The notes under the pieces: model-generated
Database searches by the model: none
Told to the model about the DNA's origin: nothing
Seen by the model: only the letters and a program-made list of their open reading frames with translations
Translations under genes and position numbers: made by a program
Origin: Chrysomallon squamiferum
Taxonomy: Eukaryota > Mollusca > Gastropoda > Neomphalida > Peltospiridae
Reading direction: 5' to 3'
DNA: 64,000 bases
Assembly (NCBI GenBank): GCA_012295275.1
Contig: CM022665.1
Span: 44,670,652 to 44,734,651 of the forward strand
Shown: piece after piece, positions 30,282 through 42,785 of the stretch
Numbering within the stretch: the stretch's first letter is position 1
How the letters are laid out: every line of letters begins with the position of its first letter

Positions 30282-30688
30282 TTTATGTTAGAGTTGTTAC
30301 AATCCTTTATGTTAGCGTTGTTACAATCCTTTATGTTAGAGTTGTTACAATCCTTTATGTTAGCGTTGTTACAATCCTTTATGTTAGAGTTGTTACAATC
30401 CTTTATGTTAGCGTTGTTACAATCCTTTATGGTAGAGTTGTAACAATCCTTTATGTTAGAGTTGTTACAATCCTTTGTTAGAGTTGTTACAATCCTTTAT
30501 GTTAGCGTTGTTACAATCCTTTATGTTAGAGTTGTAACAATCCTTTATGTTAGTGTAGTTACAATCCTTTATGTTAGAGTTGTTACAATCCTTTATGTTA
30601 GCGTTGTTACAATCATTTATGTTAGAGTTGTTACAATCCTTTATGTTAGAGTTGTTACAATCCTTTATGTGAGAGTTGCAACAATCCT
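30282..30688. repeat. 24-bp minisatellite, 17 units, partly dimeric
   Basis: Unit TTTATGTTAGAGTTGTTACA plus ATCC. The first six units alternate strictly between TTAGAG and TTAGCG types, giving a 48-bp dimer; later units include a 22-bp form and point variants. As 24 is a multiple of 3 all frames repeat every 8 codons, producing spurious proteins such as repeated FMLELLQS. Confidence 0.97.
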
Positions 30689-31599
30689 TTCGCCAGCCCC
30701 TAGTGAATGGAATCTGTTCTATAAAGCCCTCAGAAAAAAGATAAAAAAAACAGTTCCGTCGTACTAGCGATAGCTTAACCACAAATGACAATATTACTGA
30801 TCATCACAAAAAATCAAGATTCGCTGCATCTTGAAAGAAAAAGTTCAATATCAAATCAGCTAATCATCCGTAGATCCAGAATCTGTTATCGGAAACAAAT
30901 CTATTTTTGGTGTGTTGTGCTCCTGAACTGCTGTGAGAAAAATAAGTCACGTAAAACTGTAGCGTTACGGCCAAAGCCCTGTAAACTCATTAATATTTTT
31001 TTATTTTATTTTATATCGACTCTAATAAAAAAAACCACGACGAGAGACGTAAATATTGACTGTAACAGGAATCACAGATTGCTTCTGTAGTAAACGAAGT
31101 CCGTGGATAAACAGAAAACATAAAGTACTCTGAAGGTTTTACGACTAATGAAAACGTCAAATAAAAATCAGATCTAACAGATAGAAACTGAGGTAAATGC
31201 TTGTACTAGTGATGTATTTAGATTTATATTTGGATGTATGTATGTATATATGTATGTATGTATATATATATATGTATCTATGTATGTATGTATATATATG
31301 TATGTGTCTATGCATGTATGTGTGTTTAGAGATAAATATATGAGTACAGATGTACACATTTATATATGTTATATATGTGTATGCATTTTTTATTTATATA
31401 TATATATGTGTGTATTTGTGTCTATATCTATATATGCATGAATGCATGTATGTTTGTATTTATTGTGTGTGTGTGTGTGTGTGTGTTGAAAGCAGTGTTA
31501 TTTTCATGATGCTGACTAGGATGAAGAACAGAGGCCAGTAATTTTTTTTTTCTTCTTAGTCACCTACGTCCTAGAACTCCAATGATTAACGCACTTTGC

Positions 31600-31657
<58 letters not shown>

Positions 31658-31977
31658 GTCTCTCTCTGTGTATGTATCCATGTACGTATGTTTGTGTATG
31701 TTTTTATGTATATGTTTATTTAAATATTTGTGTGTGTGTACGTGTGTGTGTGTGTATGCCTGTGTGTGTGTGTGTGTGTTTATACGTATGCAGTACTAGT
31801 TCACTGCATGTATCTCTGTATGGATGTATTGTAGACAGGTACATACGGACTGATGTTGATCTTTGAATCTCTGGAAATCAAAATTGTAATTGGCGAGATA
31901 ACGTAGACAAAAGCAAATAAAAATTAATTAGAAAGTAAAAACAGTCACATATATAAAACCTAAAGTCTACTTTAGCC

Positions 31978-32009
<32 letters not shown>

Positions 32010-32340
32010 AACACTTTTAATGATACAAAATTTGTTTGGTTTAGAAAAATCAATTTAAGGTGGTATTGTTTGAAACGTACGCTTTAAAATATTGTATGCA
32101 TGAGACAATAAGTACGAATATATCAAACTAATCTCTCTCTCTTTCTCTCTCTTTTTTCGGTCTGTCTGTTTGTCTGTCTCTCTATTTCTAATTGTTTATA
32201 CATTATATTCGCATTTCATTTCCAATATTAAAAAAAATTAATAAAAAATATTAATAATAATATAATCAAACATGTCATGATTAAATTTTTTTTTTATAAT
32301 TATCTTCTTCTTTTTATACATAATTATACAAGTCAGTTTC

Positions 32341-32371
<31 letters not shown>

Positions 32372-32842
32372 TAATAACAGAAATTTTTAAAAACTGTGAA
32401 CAGAACGGATCAATATTTGTTTAACAGCACATCATTTTAAGTGTAAAGAATTTCGTTTTTTTAATCATCGAATCAAAGACAACTGCTGCAAGACGGTGCA
32501 TTGGTATTGTTGGCGCAGCTTCGCAGACAAAAGAGAAATTATGGTTTTGAAAGAAAGGTCGCGTCAACGTAAAAAAAAAAAAAAAAAAATTGAAGTGTAT
32601 CGATCCTAGGACCTGCTGCACTTAACATATTCACCAAACACATATTAAAATATGTTTGTATTTTTAGAAACTTTCCCTATTACTTATTTTGAAAGAAATT
32701 TTGAGATATGCATCCAGTTGGTAGTATCTGTTGATGCGTTACCTTCACTACTGTAGCCTTCGTCTTTTTTTATACTAAATATTTGTAGTACGTACTTTCT
32801 TAACAAATGGAAGAGCATCTAAGACAAATATGTTTCAATCAG

Positions 32843-32915
<73 letters not shown>

Positions 32916-33751
32916 GCCATTGCCTATCATTGACAAAAAGTTACAAACGCTTAATCGCTACTTACGTTGATTACTGAATTTATTAAATATCTGTTCAACA
33001 GCTTCTCGTTATATTCTGATACTGGCGGTTTTTTAGATGTTTTTATTGTTATTATTAGTTTTTATAATTATTATAAACTGAAAAGAGGAAACACGCTATT
33101 GCCTTCATACTGAGTTTGCTGATAAAGAAAGGAATTTTATATAGAAAGGAAGGCGTATTCCAAGACCGTTTATGAATAGTATGCGAACAGCCCAAAAGAG
33201 AGGAATAATTCCGCAGACAATAAATGGAGTATCAAGGCAGCACTGGAACTATTGCACAGTGGTTCAGATACGGATAGATATGTGGTGTCATAAATAGCAA
33301 TACATAATGTTTTAGATAATGCCAATTTCAATGTGTTCGTGTATATTTGTCTGGGCTCTCTCTCTCTCTCTCTGTAAAGATATTTAAAATTATAATATTT
33401 CCATCAATAGCCAAAACAAAAACAAAAAAAAGAAAAAGAAATAAGAAAACTGAATGTTTATCAAATAACATTGGCATCCTGGACATTCTAGAACTCTTTG
33501 TTGGGACTCTTACGTCAGCTTAAGAACGATTGTGATTTTGTAATGTGCACTAAGCTAGCATTAATTCAGCATTAATGTAATATTTTTAAAGCTGGCTCCG
33601 TGAAGGAAATCGATTACAGGTTATTGACGAAATCAGAAGATATAATCAAAGTCTCGTTTCTCATCTAAAAATAAAATGGAAAGAAAATAATGGTTAAAAA
33701 GTGAACTGAGATTAGCGTGGAGAAAAAGAGATAATAATAATAATGATGATG

Positions 33752-33801
<50 letters not shown>

Positions 33802-34033
33802 GTATCAAATGGTAGTTTTAAGCTTATGTGGAACTGAAACTTGTTATTACTTCTAAATCTTATAACTAAATGGACTTTATAATATTATTACGACAAATAA
33901 CTGGTTTCTACTCTTTTTAAAGTGTGATAAAATCTTTTATATTAAAATAGTTGTTCAAATGTTTTATTTATTTATCTATTTATTTATTTACTTATTATTA
34001 AACTAGGTTTAGATAAAAGGAGATTAAAATAAT

Positions 34034-34065
<32 letters not shown>

Positions 34066-34450
34066 TAACAGGTAATATTTTTAAATACATATATAAAAAT
34101 AAGTTAATATGCTTAGAAGTAGGTTCAGGTTAAATACTGAAATATATTATCAAAGCTGTTTAAAGTCGAGGATTTTAAGATAACGGTATTCAAGAAGGGA
34201 ATTAATACTGTCATACAATATAAAATGTGAAAAGCTACGATGTCTGGTGAAAAATAGTAATTACAAATCAAAACGACATCTTTGTTTTAGCGTCGTTATT
34301 AAAGGACATAATGGATGTTGTTAACAGACTTTTATTTTATTTTACTTTTAATATTATCTGAGGAAAAAAAAAAAAAAAAAACCCATCACATACCCATACA
34401 TATTCAGAAACATGCAGAAACATCAAGGCATACACTCTCATTAAAACACA
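30689..34450. other. Gene-poor stretch with microsatellites
   Basis: TGTA repeats (31229-31320), (GT)n near 31466-31486, (CT)n 31602-31653, A run 31985-32010, T run 32341-32368, (GA)n 32845-32910, (AAT)n 33735-33800, (AAC)n 34034-34066. I see no convincing coding segment. Confidence 0.7.
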
Positions 34451-34469
34451 GAAAAAAAGTAATAAATCG

Positions 34470-34680
34470 ATTGTGTTCGTATTATCGGCCAATTAGCACG
34501 TTATTTACTTTTGTCACTTCATCACGTACTTACCCGAACGTCACCAGACCTAAGTGCCGCCAATCATCGTGTCATCTCGCCATTACCGTACGTTACCGAT
34601 CATACACGCGAACAACGTATTTACAACCGGGATTACAAACCAAACGACATGGTGGATTCGTTGTTTGTTAACTGTGTGTG
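34470..34680 (-). promoter_or_regulatory. GC-richer island with a strong minus-strand donor, candidate 5' exon
   Basis: Composition rises sharply against AT-rich flanks. On the minus strand GACGTTCGG|GTAAGTAC (junction 34534/34533) is a near-consensus donor. It could be a non-coding first exon of the GPR22-like gene 6 kb downstream. No coding frame of interest was seen. Confidence 0.25.
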
Positions 34681-36170
34681 TGTAAACATACATATTAATT
34701 TTGTCGGCAAACATGCTGTCATATTGCCGTTCATAGATCGTTGCAGTTCTTTAATTACTGAAATTTAATTCCGTATGCTGGTGTGTTTTTAAGTTAAAAA
34801 AAAAAAAAAAAAAAAGCATAAAAAAAAAAACAGGTTTAGAATTAATAATTATAATATAGAATAATTATATTTATTAATTAAGATTAATTTTTTTTTGTTG
34901 TTGAAATTAATAAAAATTAAAAAGGTATAACTCATTATGCCTTTTCAGTTTTCTTTTTATTTATTATTTATCAATAATATACACAAGTGTTATTTTTTTT
35001 AATTATTGTTACACGTTTGTTCATAAACTACAAATATAAAAAAAATTCAGTATTTGAATTGATATTAAAATACCATCTCAATGTAGCATCCCTCATATAA
35101 TAATAATAATAAAATAATAATAATAATAAAATGATAGCATTTTAAACATTCTACTTCAAAACATAATTTAAAAACAAAAAAACAACATTTATGTTAAAAA
35201 GTAATTATATATTACTGCCAAACTTTACTAGACAGAAATTATTAAAAACACACACACACAAAATATAAATAATAATAATTGTTATTCAATTCTTAATACA
35301 AATTCTCTATACTAACAAACAAATAAATATATTTAGAAAAACAAATATTAACGGAAATATTTTACAATGGTACATAAATGAATATCAAAACTATACTAAT
35401 ATTTTACATTCATATCAAAATAATCATTAAAAAATTTACACTAAATTTGGGGCCCACTAATGAATAAAACAATGATTAACAGATAATTTTGTAATTTTTA
35501 TATATAATTTTTTTTTTTTTTCAGTACAAACACATTTAGGAATTTCATGAAAATTAATTAAACCATAACAGTAATCTTAACATTGATTTGTTATCTTTAA
35601 TATTAAACAAACAGTATTTTTTAACTGAACATGGAAGATTATTTTAATTAGTTTTCTGGTAACAGATTTTTATCTATATAACAGTTTTGCTATGATTTTA
35701 ATTAGATTTACAGTTTTATCTATATTGCCTTTTACAGTAATTCAAACTTTAGAATATATTTTAAAAATGTTTCTAGTTATTCACACACTGTACATGAATA
35801 TTGTTTAAAAACCAAACAAAAAAACCCCATTGATTTCATAAAATCTTTCATATTGCTAACAGCTAACCATGACCAAATGTTTCTTCCTTAAAATATTGTA
35901 TAAAAGTCCCTCAAATAATAATAATTATATAAAAACCTCTGAACAATTACTATATGCTCATGAAAGTAACGTTTCTGATAAAATTTTGAAAGCCTTTAGA
36001 CAACCAACAGATACAATATTTAAAAAAGAAAAACGATCATAAACTTTTAAAAGTACAATTTGTAAAATATACACACAGACCAGAGTTTGTGTCCTGAGAA
36101 TACAGAAAGAGAATATACAAGTTGGTCTGTTGATGTCATAAAGGGCACATGGCCATCATGAAATCCTTTG
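34681..36170. other. AT-rich intergenic DNA
   Basis: A/T homopolymers and AAT repeats; nothing recognised. Confidence 0.6.
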
Positions 36171-36189
36171 TTACTTCCATCCCCAGCAA

Positions 36190-36272
36190 CAAACAAGGTA
36201 CAGTTTATGCAGGAATACAACAACTTGTTCATGGCAAGGTAGGAGAATATTTCTTCACTGATACTTGTATTT
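36190..36272 (+). pseudogene. Detached copy of the HUNK-like kinase exon 1 end plus donor
   Basis: GCAGGAATACAACAACTTGT followed by TCATGGCAAG|GTAGGAGAAT and TTCTTCACTGATACTT matches kinase exon 1 and intron 1 at 49710-49767 over about 58 bp, with some five substitutions and one indel. The frame gives AGIQQLVHGK against AGIHKLVQGE, and the donor is intact. No further kinase exons were seen near it, so it reads as an isolated remnant or stray duplicate, 13.5 kb from its source and on the same strand. Confidence 0.75.
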
Positions 36273-36409
36273 TTGCTTGAATGTTATTTTTTCTTTATTT
36301 TAAGTTTGTTTCACATTTTGTCAGTTTGCTTGTGCAGTTTATTAAATAAAAAACTTCAAACAATCTGTTTAAAGTCTTCTTTGAGTAAACTGATGTGGTC
36401 AGATATGTT

Positions 36410-36920
36410 GATAAAGCGTTATTTTCCAACAGTTAATTCAACTCGTCAAAGCCCTGATGCAGTCAGATTAATCAAGATATGTCATTTTTCCAATTACAGC
36501 TTCTTCAAGACTATGGCTGCCAAAAGATTCCAAGTGAGACCACACACACTGACAACACATTATTTAACAACTTTCATCAGATTTATCAACATGTATCATT
36601 TTAAGTACTTCTTGAAAACTGTGGCTGCTAATTTAGATACTGATAAAGAGTTATTTTTCAAAAAAGAAGTTTAGTAATTGCTCCCAGCCCTGATGCAGCC
36701 AGATTTTTGAAGATACATTATTTTCCAACCCTTATTCTGATAACCTGTTGAAGACAAAGATACCTGAAGATGCCAAACACAATTAATTGCTCTAAGCTCT
36801 GATTCTACCAGATTCATCAAGATGCATTTATTTTCCAGTAATTACAAGACTGATGACATCTTTGAGCCAATGGCTGCCACAAGTTTCTTTCTGTGTGTGA
36901 CATGTTGCGGAATGAAACTT
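36410..36920 (-). repeat. Decayed tandem copies of the STOML1-like last exon's end
   Basis: The terminal exon (minus strand) ends within the plus-strand text TTATTTTCCAACAATCAGTT then GACTTCTTCAAGTCTCATGG and CTGCTGCCA. Degenerate versions recur at about 36420 (TTATTTTCCAACAGTTAATT), 36490 (TTCTTCAAGACTATGGCTGC), 36610 (TTCTTGAAAACTGTGGCTGC), 36718 (TTATTTTCCAACCCTTATTC) and 36828-36880 (TTATTTTCCAGTAATTACAA, CCAATGGCTGCCA). The 3' flank is thus largely exon-derived. Confidence 0.8.
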
Positions 36921-37120
36921 TTATTTTCCAACAATCAGTTTGATGACTTCTTCAAGTCTCATGGCTGCTGCCAGGTCCCCTGATGCCTGCAGCTGACCGC
37001 TCATGTACGCCTGTAGTGGCTTCATGTCTCCAGAAAACATCCTCTGGAGATCACCTGACGACATCTTCAGAGTGACGTCTGCTTCACCTGGCACACGACC
37101 TTCTCCACTGCTACCTTTAC
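36921..37120 (-). CDS. STOML1: STOML1-like terminal exon, SCP2 second half
   Basis: GKGSSGEGRVPGEADVTLKM, SSGDLQRMFSGDMKPLQAYM, SGQLQASGDLAAAMRLEEVI then KLIVGK and TAA. Closely matches the SCP2 end of human STOML1 (LGAYMSGRLKVKGDLAMAMK). Confidence 0.95.
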
Positions 37121-37515
37121 CTGGGTAAATTAATTACACATTAAAAACTATTAATTAGTTTTAGAATAAATAAATAAATAAATAAATAAATATGAAGTCA
37201 TTCACTATCTTTTGGAATATATAGTTTCATGGAACGATTTTTGAAGGATTATATTTACTATGATTTAAAATAATAATAATAATAATAAAATCTTACCTAG
37301 GTAAATTACACATTAAAAACTATTAATTAATTTTAGAATAAATAAATAAATAAATAAATAAATAAATATGTATATATATGTATGTATATATATATACATT
37401 TTTATTAGTTATTAGTTATTTACTATGATTTAAAATAATAATAATAACAATAATAATAAAATCTTACCTAGGTAAATTACACATAAAATTATTAATTAAT
37501 TTTAGAATAAATAAA

Positions 37516-37557
<42 letters not shown>

Positions 37558-37673
37558 TTTAAATTGGTATTAATTCATTCACTATCTTCTGGAATATATA
37601 GTTTCATGGAACAATTTTTGAAGGATTATTTATAAGCACAAATGTAGCATTAAATAATATTTATTATGATTTT

Positions 37674-37705
<32 letters not shown>

Positions 37706-38601
37706 TAATAATAATAAAAATAATAATAAACCTAAAATTTTGGATAACTTAACATCATTACTGATATTTTATTATTATCCAAATTTTTTTCATTACATTC
37801 CTCTTCATATGAATTTAGATTCTGCTCATCAACATCTCCTACCAACAACTGCCTAACAGAAGCAGGAAAAACCCACTCACCAATTCTCTTTGATCAGAAA
37901 TGAAACCCTGAACAGCAATAATCACATCCAGACTGTACTGATCCACAGACCCAAATCTTCCAGCATCTGTTTCAAAACCAGGAAAAACTCACCAATTTTC
38001 TTTGATCAGAAATGAAACCCTGAACAGCAATAATCACATCCAGACTATACTGATCCGCAGACCCACAATCTTCCAGCATCTTATTCAAAGACACCGACGG
38101 AGATAAAGCAATAATAATTATAATAATAATAATAATAAATTAACCTGATTTCAAGTCCAAGTAGTAAAGGCCGCCTCCCGGCCCAGTCACCTCAAACTGG
38201 TAGGACGCTGCGACTTTGTGGACCACATTTTCACTGAGGACTGCTTGAGCTGCCTGTAGGATATCTTTAGGACTCAGCGTGGGCCTGTCGTCCTGCTCAG
38301 AGTGCTCAGAGTGCTCAGAGACGACGGTGGTGAGTAGATCTGGTTGAGGTTCGCTCTGTTCTGTCGCCGATGGAGCAGTCTGACCTGGAGAATTACAGTG
38401 AAAACTGACGGTGAAAATTAATGTGTTACGGATATTTATGTATGTATTATCTTAAAGTCAAATGAAAATGAAAATGTATTGATATGGTATAATAATAATA
38501 ATGATTATAATAAGAATAATGATGGTGGTGTTGATGGTGTGATGATGATGATGATGATGACACTGGTGGTGGTTGTGGCTGTGGTAGTGATGATGATGAT
38601 G

Positions 38602-38633
<32 letters not shown>

Positions 38634-39463
38634 TATGATTATGATGATGATTATGATGATGATAATAAATAAATCTAGCCTCATCAGGGCATGGAGCAAA
38701 TATTAAATCCATTTTTGAAAATAAATCATTATCAATATGCTGTATCTGTTATACTGAATAATATACTTATATTAAGGTCCATTTAAATCTGTTATCACCA
38801 TCTTTTACTTGCCTGAAATGATAAACTTAAGTTACTCTAAAGTTAAATTTATTGCCAGATGAAGTAAGTTAATCAGAACTTCACAGAAATTGACAAAACT
38901 CCCCAAAATACTGACAGAAAATCTATATTCTAAACTAAAAAAAAACAAAAATAAAAACAATACACGTATATAATTCATGCCTCCATTTTTTGACGACTTA
39001 CTCAGTACACTTAATGTTCAAGAAGAAGCAGAGCAGTTTCTGGAATAGGAAAAATAGAACCACTCACCCTGTGCAGTCATGAATGCTGTGGCTAGTTGCT
39101 GAAAGGCAGGAGGCAGCTGGGTGGGACCCATGTTTGACAGTCCTGGGGGGAACATGACGGTAGGGGGAGCCTTTGGTTGAGGACCTTGTAACACTTTTAT
39201 CTGTGAACTGTAACAAGATAACAAATATTTAGTGTAACATTAATAATGAAAATAATAATATAAATAATGTATAAATAATGTACAAATTGATGATGAGGAT
39301 GATATTATTATTATTATCATTATTATTAAATTTAATAATGTTAAACATTATAAAATAAATAATAGTAACAATAATAATAATAAATTAATAATAATAATAA
39401 TAATAATAATATATATAATTATAATAAAAATATAATTAATAATATAATAATAATATAATAATA

Positions 39464-39501
<38 letters not shown>

Positions 39502-42500
39502 TAATTAATAATACTACTACTAATAACAATAAGATTTAAATTAATAAGAATAATTATAAAAATAAAATTAACAACAACAACATCAACAATAACAATAAAA
39601 AAATATAGAAGAAAAAACCCTGCAATAATTGGTTTGAATCACATGGAATTAGTATAAAAACTGTTATTAACTTACAGTTTATTCCTAATTAACACACAAC
39701 TTACACTTCCACTCTGCAGATCTCAATTCCCCATTCATTGGCAGCTGTGTTGCTTGCTTGCTGTAAAGTTTATACAAATAAAATTTAAATAAATAAATAA
39801 ATATAGTGTTTAACTTTTTATTTGTAAATGCCACACTAAATTCAGAAATATTTGTTAATAATGCCATATATAAATATAGCATATGTTATTCAGTATATTT
39901 TGTTAATATTGACATATACAAATATACCATGTATTCAATATCTTTTATTTATAATACCCATTATATATATATATATACACACCATATTATATTCATTATA
40001 TTTTTAATAATAATACCATATAATTAACCATAGATTTAACAACTGTCTCTCTATATGACACACCCACCAAATGCTGAATTTAAACAATAAATTAATTATT
40101 TCATGTTATTTTCCCTTAATAAAACTTTTTTTTTTTTTTTTTTTTCCCTTTTATTTTTGACTACTAAAACAACACCTGAACTGTACTTGATATAGCAGAC
40201 AAACGTCACTCAAAATCACAGAGAATGACATGTAATTTTACACATCACACACACACACACATACAATACATTTTTACTTGTTATTATTCAATATACCTGA
40301 ACAGTACTGGAAATCACAGCTCTCTGGCCCTCGATTTCGCCGAGTGATTTCTGAACGAGCAGGTTCACTAAACACGTCTGCACCAGTTGTCGAGTAGACT
40401 GGTCCAGATTCTGCACACTGATCACCGACTTCTGCACATCGCTCACTTGACAGTACACGTCTGCTCCCACTTCTATCACAGCGCCATCTGTTGTGAGAAG
40501 CTGAAAAATGGAGTAAATAATGGTTCAGCCATGGCAGAGGATGTTTTAAGATTAAATTATCAGATGTTTGACCCATATCTGGTAAAAAAAAACCCCAAAA
40601 ACCTGGTATGGGAATTCTATGACCCATGTCTGGTAAAAAAAAAACCACCCAAAATCTGGTGTTGGAATTCTAGAGTATAAAAGATGTTTTATTATTTATG
40701 TTTAATTTTTTGATGACAGAATTGAATAGAACTGATATACAAGAAAGTGAATCTCTCTTATAAATATAAACTGATGAAGTTTGATCTCTGAAATGTTTTA
40801 TTTCAGTATAAGATTTATCAATGGTTGTTACATACTGAATATATCACAAGATAAAAAATATTAGACTTTAACATTGTTAAAATCTAAGAAATATGATTTA
40901 TTTAAGTAACAGATAAAGAAAACTATTTATACAGGACAAAAAATATATGTCTTCAGTATGTTTAAACTCTAAGAAATATGATTTATTTAAGTCACAAACA
41001 AACAGAAATATTTATACATGACAAAAAATATACATCTTCAAAATGTTTAAGCTCTAAGAAATATTTAAATAACAAATAAAGAAATCTATTTATACAGGAC
41101 AAAAAATATATGTCTTCAATATATATATAAATTCTGAGAAATATTTAAATAACAAATAAAGACAACTGTTTACCTGTTTCGGGGGGACATTAAATGCTTT
41201 AATTCTGACATCAACCTTATGGAATCTGTCAACATATGGGAGAACAAACACCATACCTGAAAACCAGAATAAAAACAAAATGAAGAAATAGATTTTCGTC
41301 ATCACTTTGGACAGATTATTATTAACTGCAGCTATGTATAATTACTGAGTTATTTCCCTTCCCATCCACCATTATATGACTATGACTATACTTCTTGTTC
41401 AAGGGAAAACATAAAAATCCATCGTTGTTAACTAAAGATATCACTACTATTAATGTGTTTTTTTTTTGTTAATTTTTATTATTAATGTTATTATTTATTT
41501 ATTTATTATTATTGTTCTTGTTATTGTTATTCTCTTCTTATTATTATTATTATTATTTATTTTAAGACAACTTATTTTTGTTTTTTATTTTTAAAGTCAT
41601 TTTTTTTTTTGACTGCATTTTGTGAAGAAAATTTATCTATAAAAATTTAATTTAAAATTTTTTTAAAAATCAATAATTATTTTCCTAGATTATTATTACA
41701 ACCATTATTATTATTATTTTATTACATTTTTTTTTGCAATTTAAAAATTTTTTAACAAAATTTTTAAAAATATTTCATTTTGTGAAGAAAATTATTCACA
41801 TTTTTACCTCCTTTTGTTCCAACAATTAAAAACACAAAGAATAAATAATCCAAAAAATTTACAAAATTTAAAAAAAAAATAAACACAATTAGAATTTCAC
41901 ATGTTTTCAAACTTAACACGATTAAAAAAACACAAAAATAAAAATGACATTTAAAAATTTTGGATAATGTTGTTTTTTAAAATATATATGTATTATCATT
42001 TTAAATATTGTCTTATAAACAGCGAATAAAAATGGAGTATAACAGGTTAATGATTTGTTTTTAATCTGTAATAATTCATGAGCACTGAAAAAGAAGATAA
42101 ATAGCAATTTTGTGAGTGCATTATCAGCCAATTATATGATTGCCAAACTTTATTAATAGCAGAAACTGATTATTATGAACAAAATTCTCATAAGTTGTTT
42201 GTTCCTATAACCATATATATAGTTAAAAAATAAAAAAATAAAAAAATAAAAATAAAATAAAAAAATAATAATAACAAATAAATAAAAAAAAAAAAAATAA
42301 TAATAACAAAATAATAAAAAAAAAAAAATAAAAAAAATAAAAATATAATAATAAAAAATAAAACAAAATAAAATAAAATAAAACAAAACAAAAAGGTAAA
42401 AAATAAAATAATTATTTCAAAGATCACAAACAATATTTAATCCCTATGTTAGAACATAATTCGTGTATTTTAAGTACAGTTTACTTAATAAAAACTAAAT

Positions 42501-42749
42501 ACCTTAAAACTGAACCAGACAGAGACAGGTAGAGTGAGAACATACAGCAAGAAGCAGGTGATTATTACAACAAAATGGCAGACGCGACCAATCAGAGGTG
42601 AATATTCTGTAATAGAAAAAATATATAAATATATAAATATATATTAACTCAACACAGGAATCAATATTTTAAATAATATATGACATTAAAAAAAAAAAAA
42701 AAAAAACATTAAAATATTAAAGACTTTATTTGTACTGGATTAAACTTGT

Positions 42750-42785
<36 letters not shown>

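Noticed and set aside
30228-30791. FMLELLQS-type repeat protein
   Set aside because: The 24-bp minisatellite is frame-neutral on both strands, so open frames arise automatically.
33181-33295. A 38-codon plus-strand frame beginning MRTAQKRGIIPQTINGVSRQ
   Set aside because: No splice context, no family, and length expected by chance.
34315-34768. Two overlapping plus-strand frames of 118 and 85 codons
   Set aside because: They lie in the GC-richer island, where stops are rarer. No domain, and the minus-strand donor suggests a 5' exon or promoter instead.
41806-41860. Possible missing STOML1-like exon ending GTKG at donor GGAG|GTAAAA on the minus strand
   Set aside because: The donor and phase fit and GTKG-G-MVFVLP looks tempting, but the upstream residues (DYLFFVFLIV) lack the expected ERxxVFRLGR sequence and derive from A/T simple sequence.
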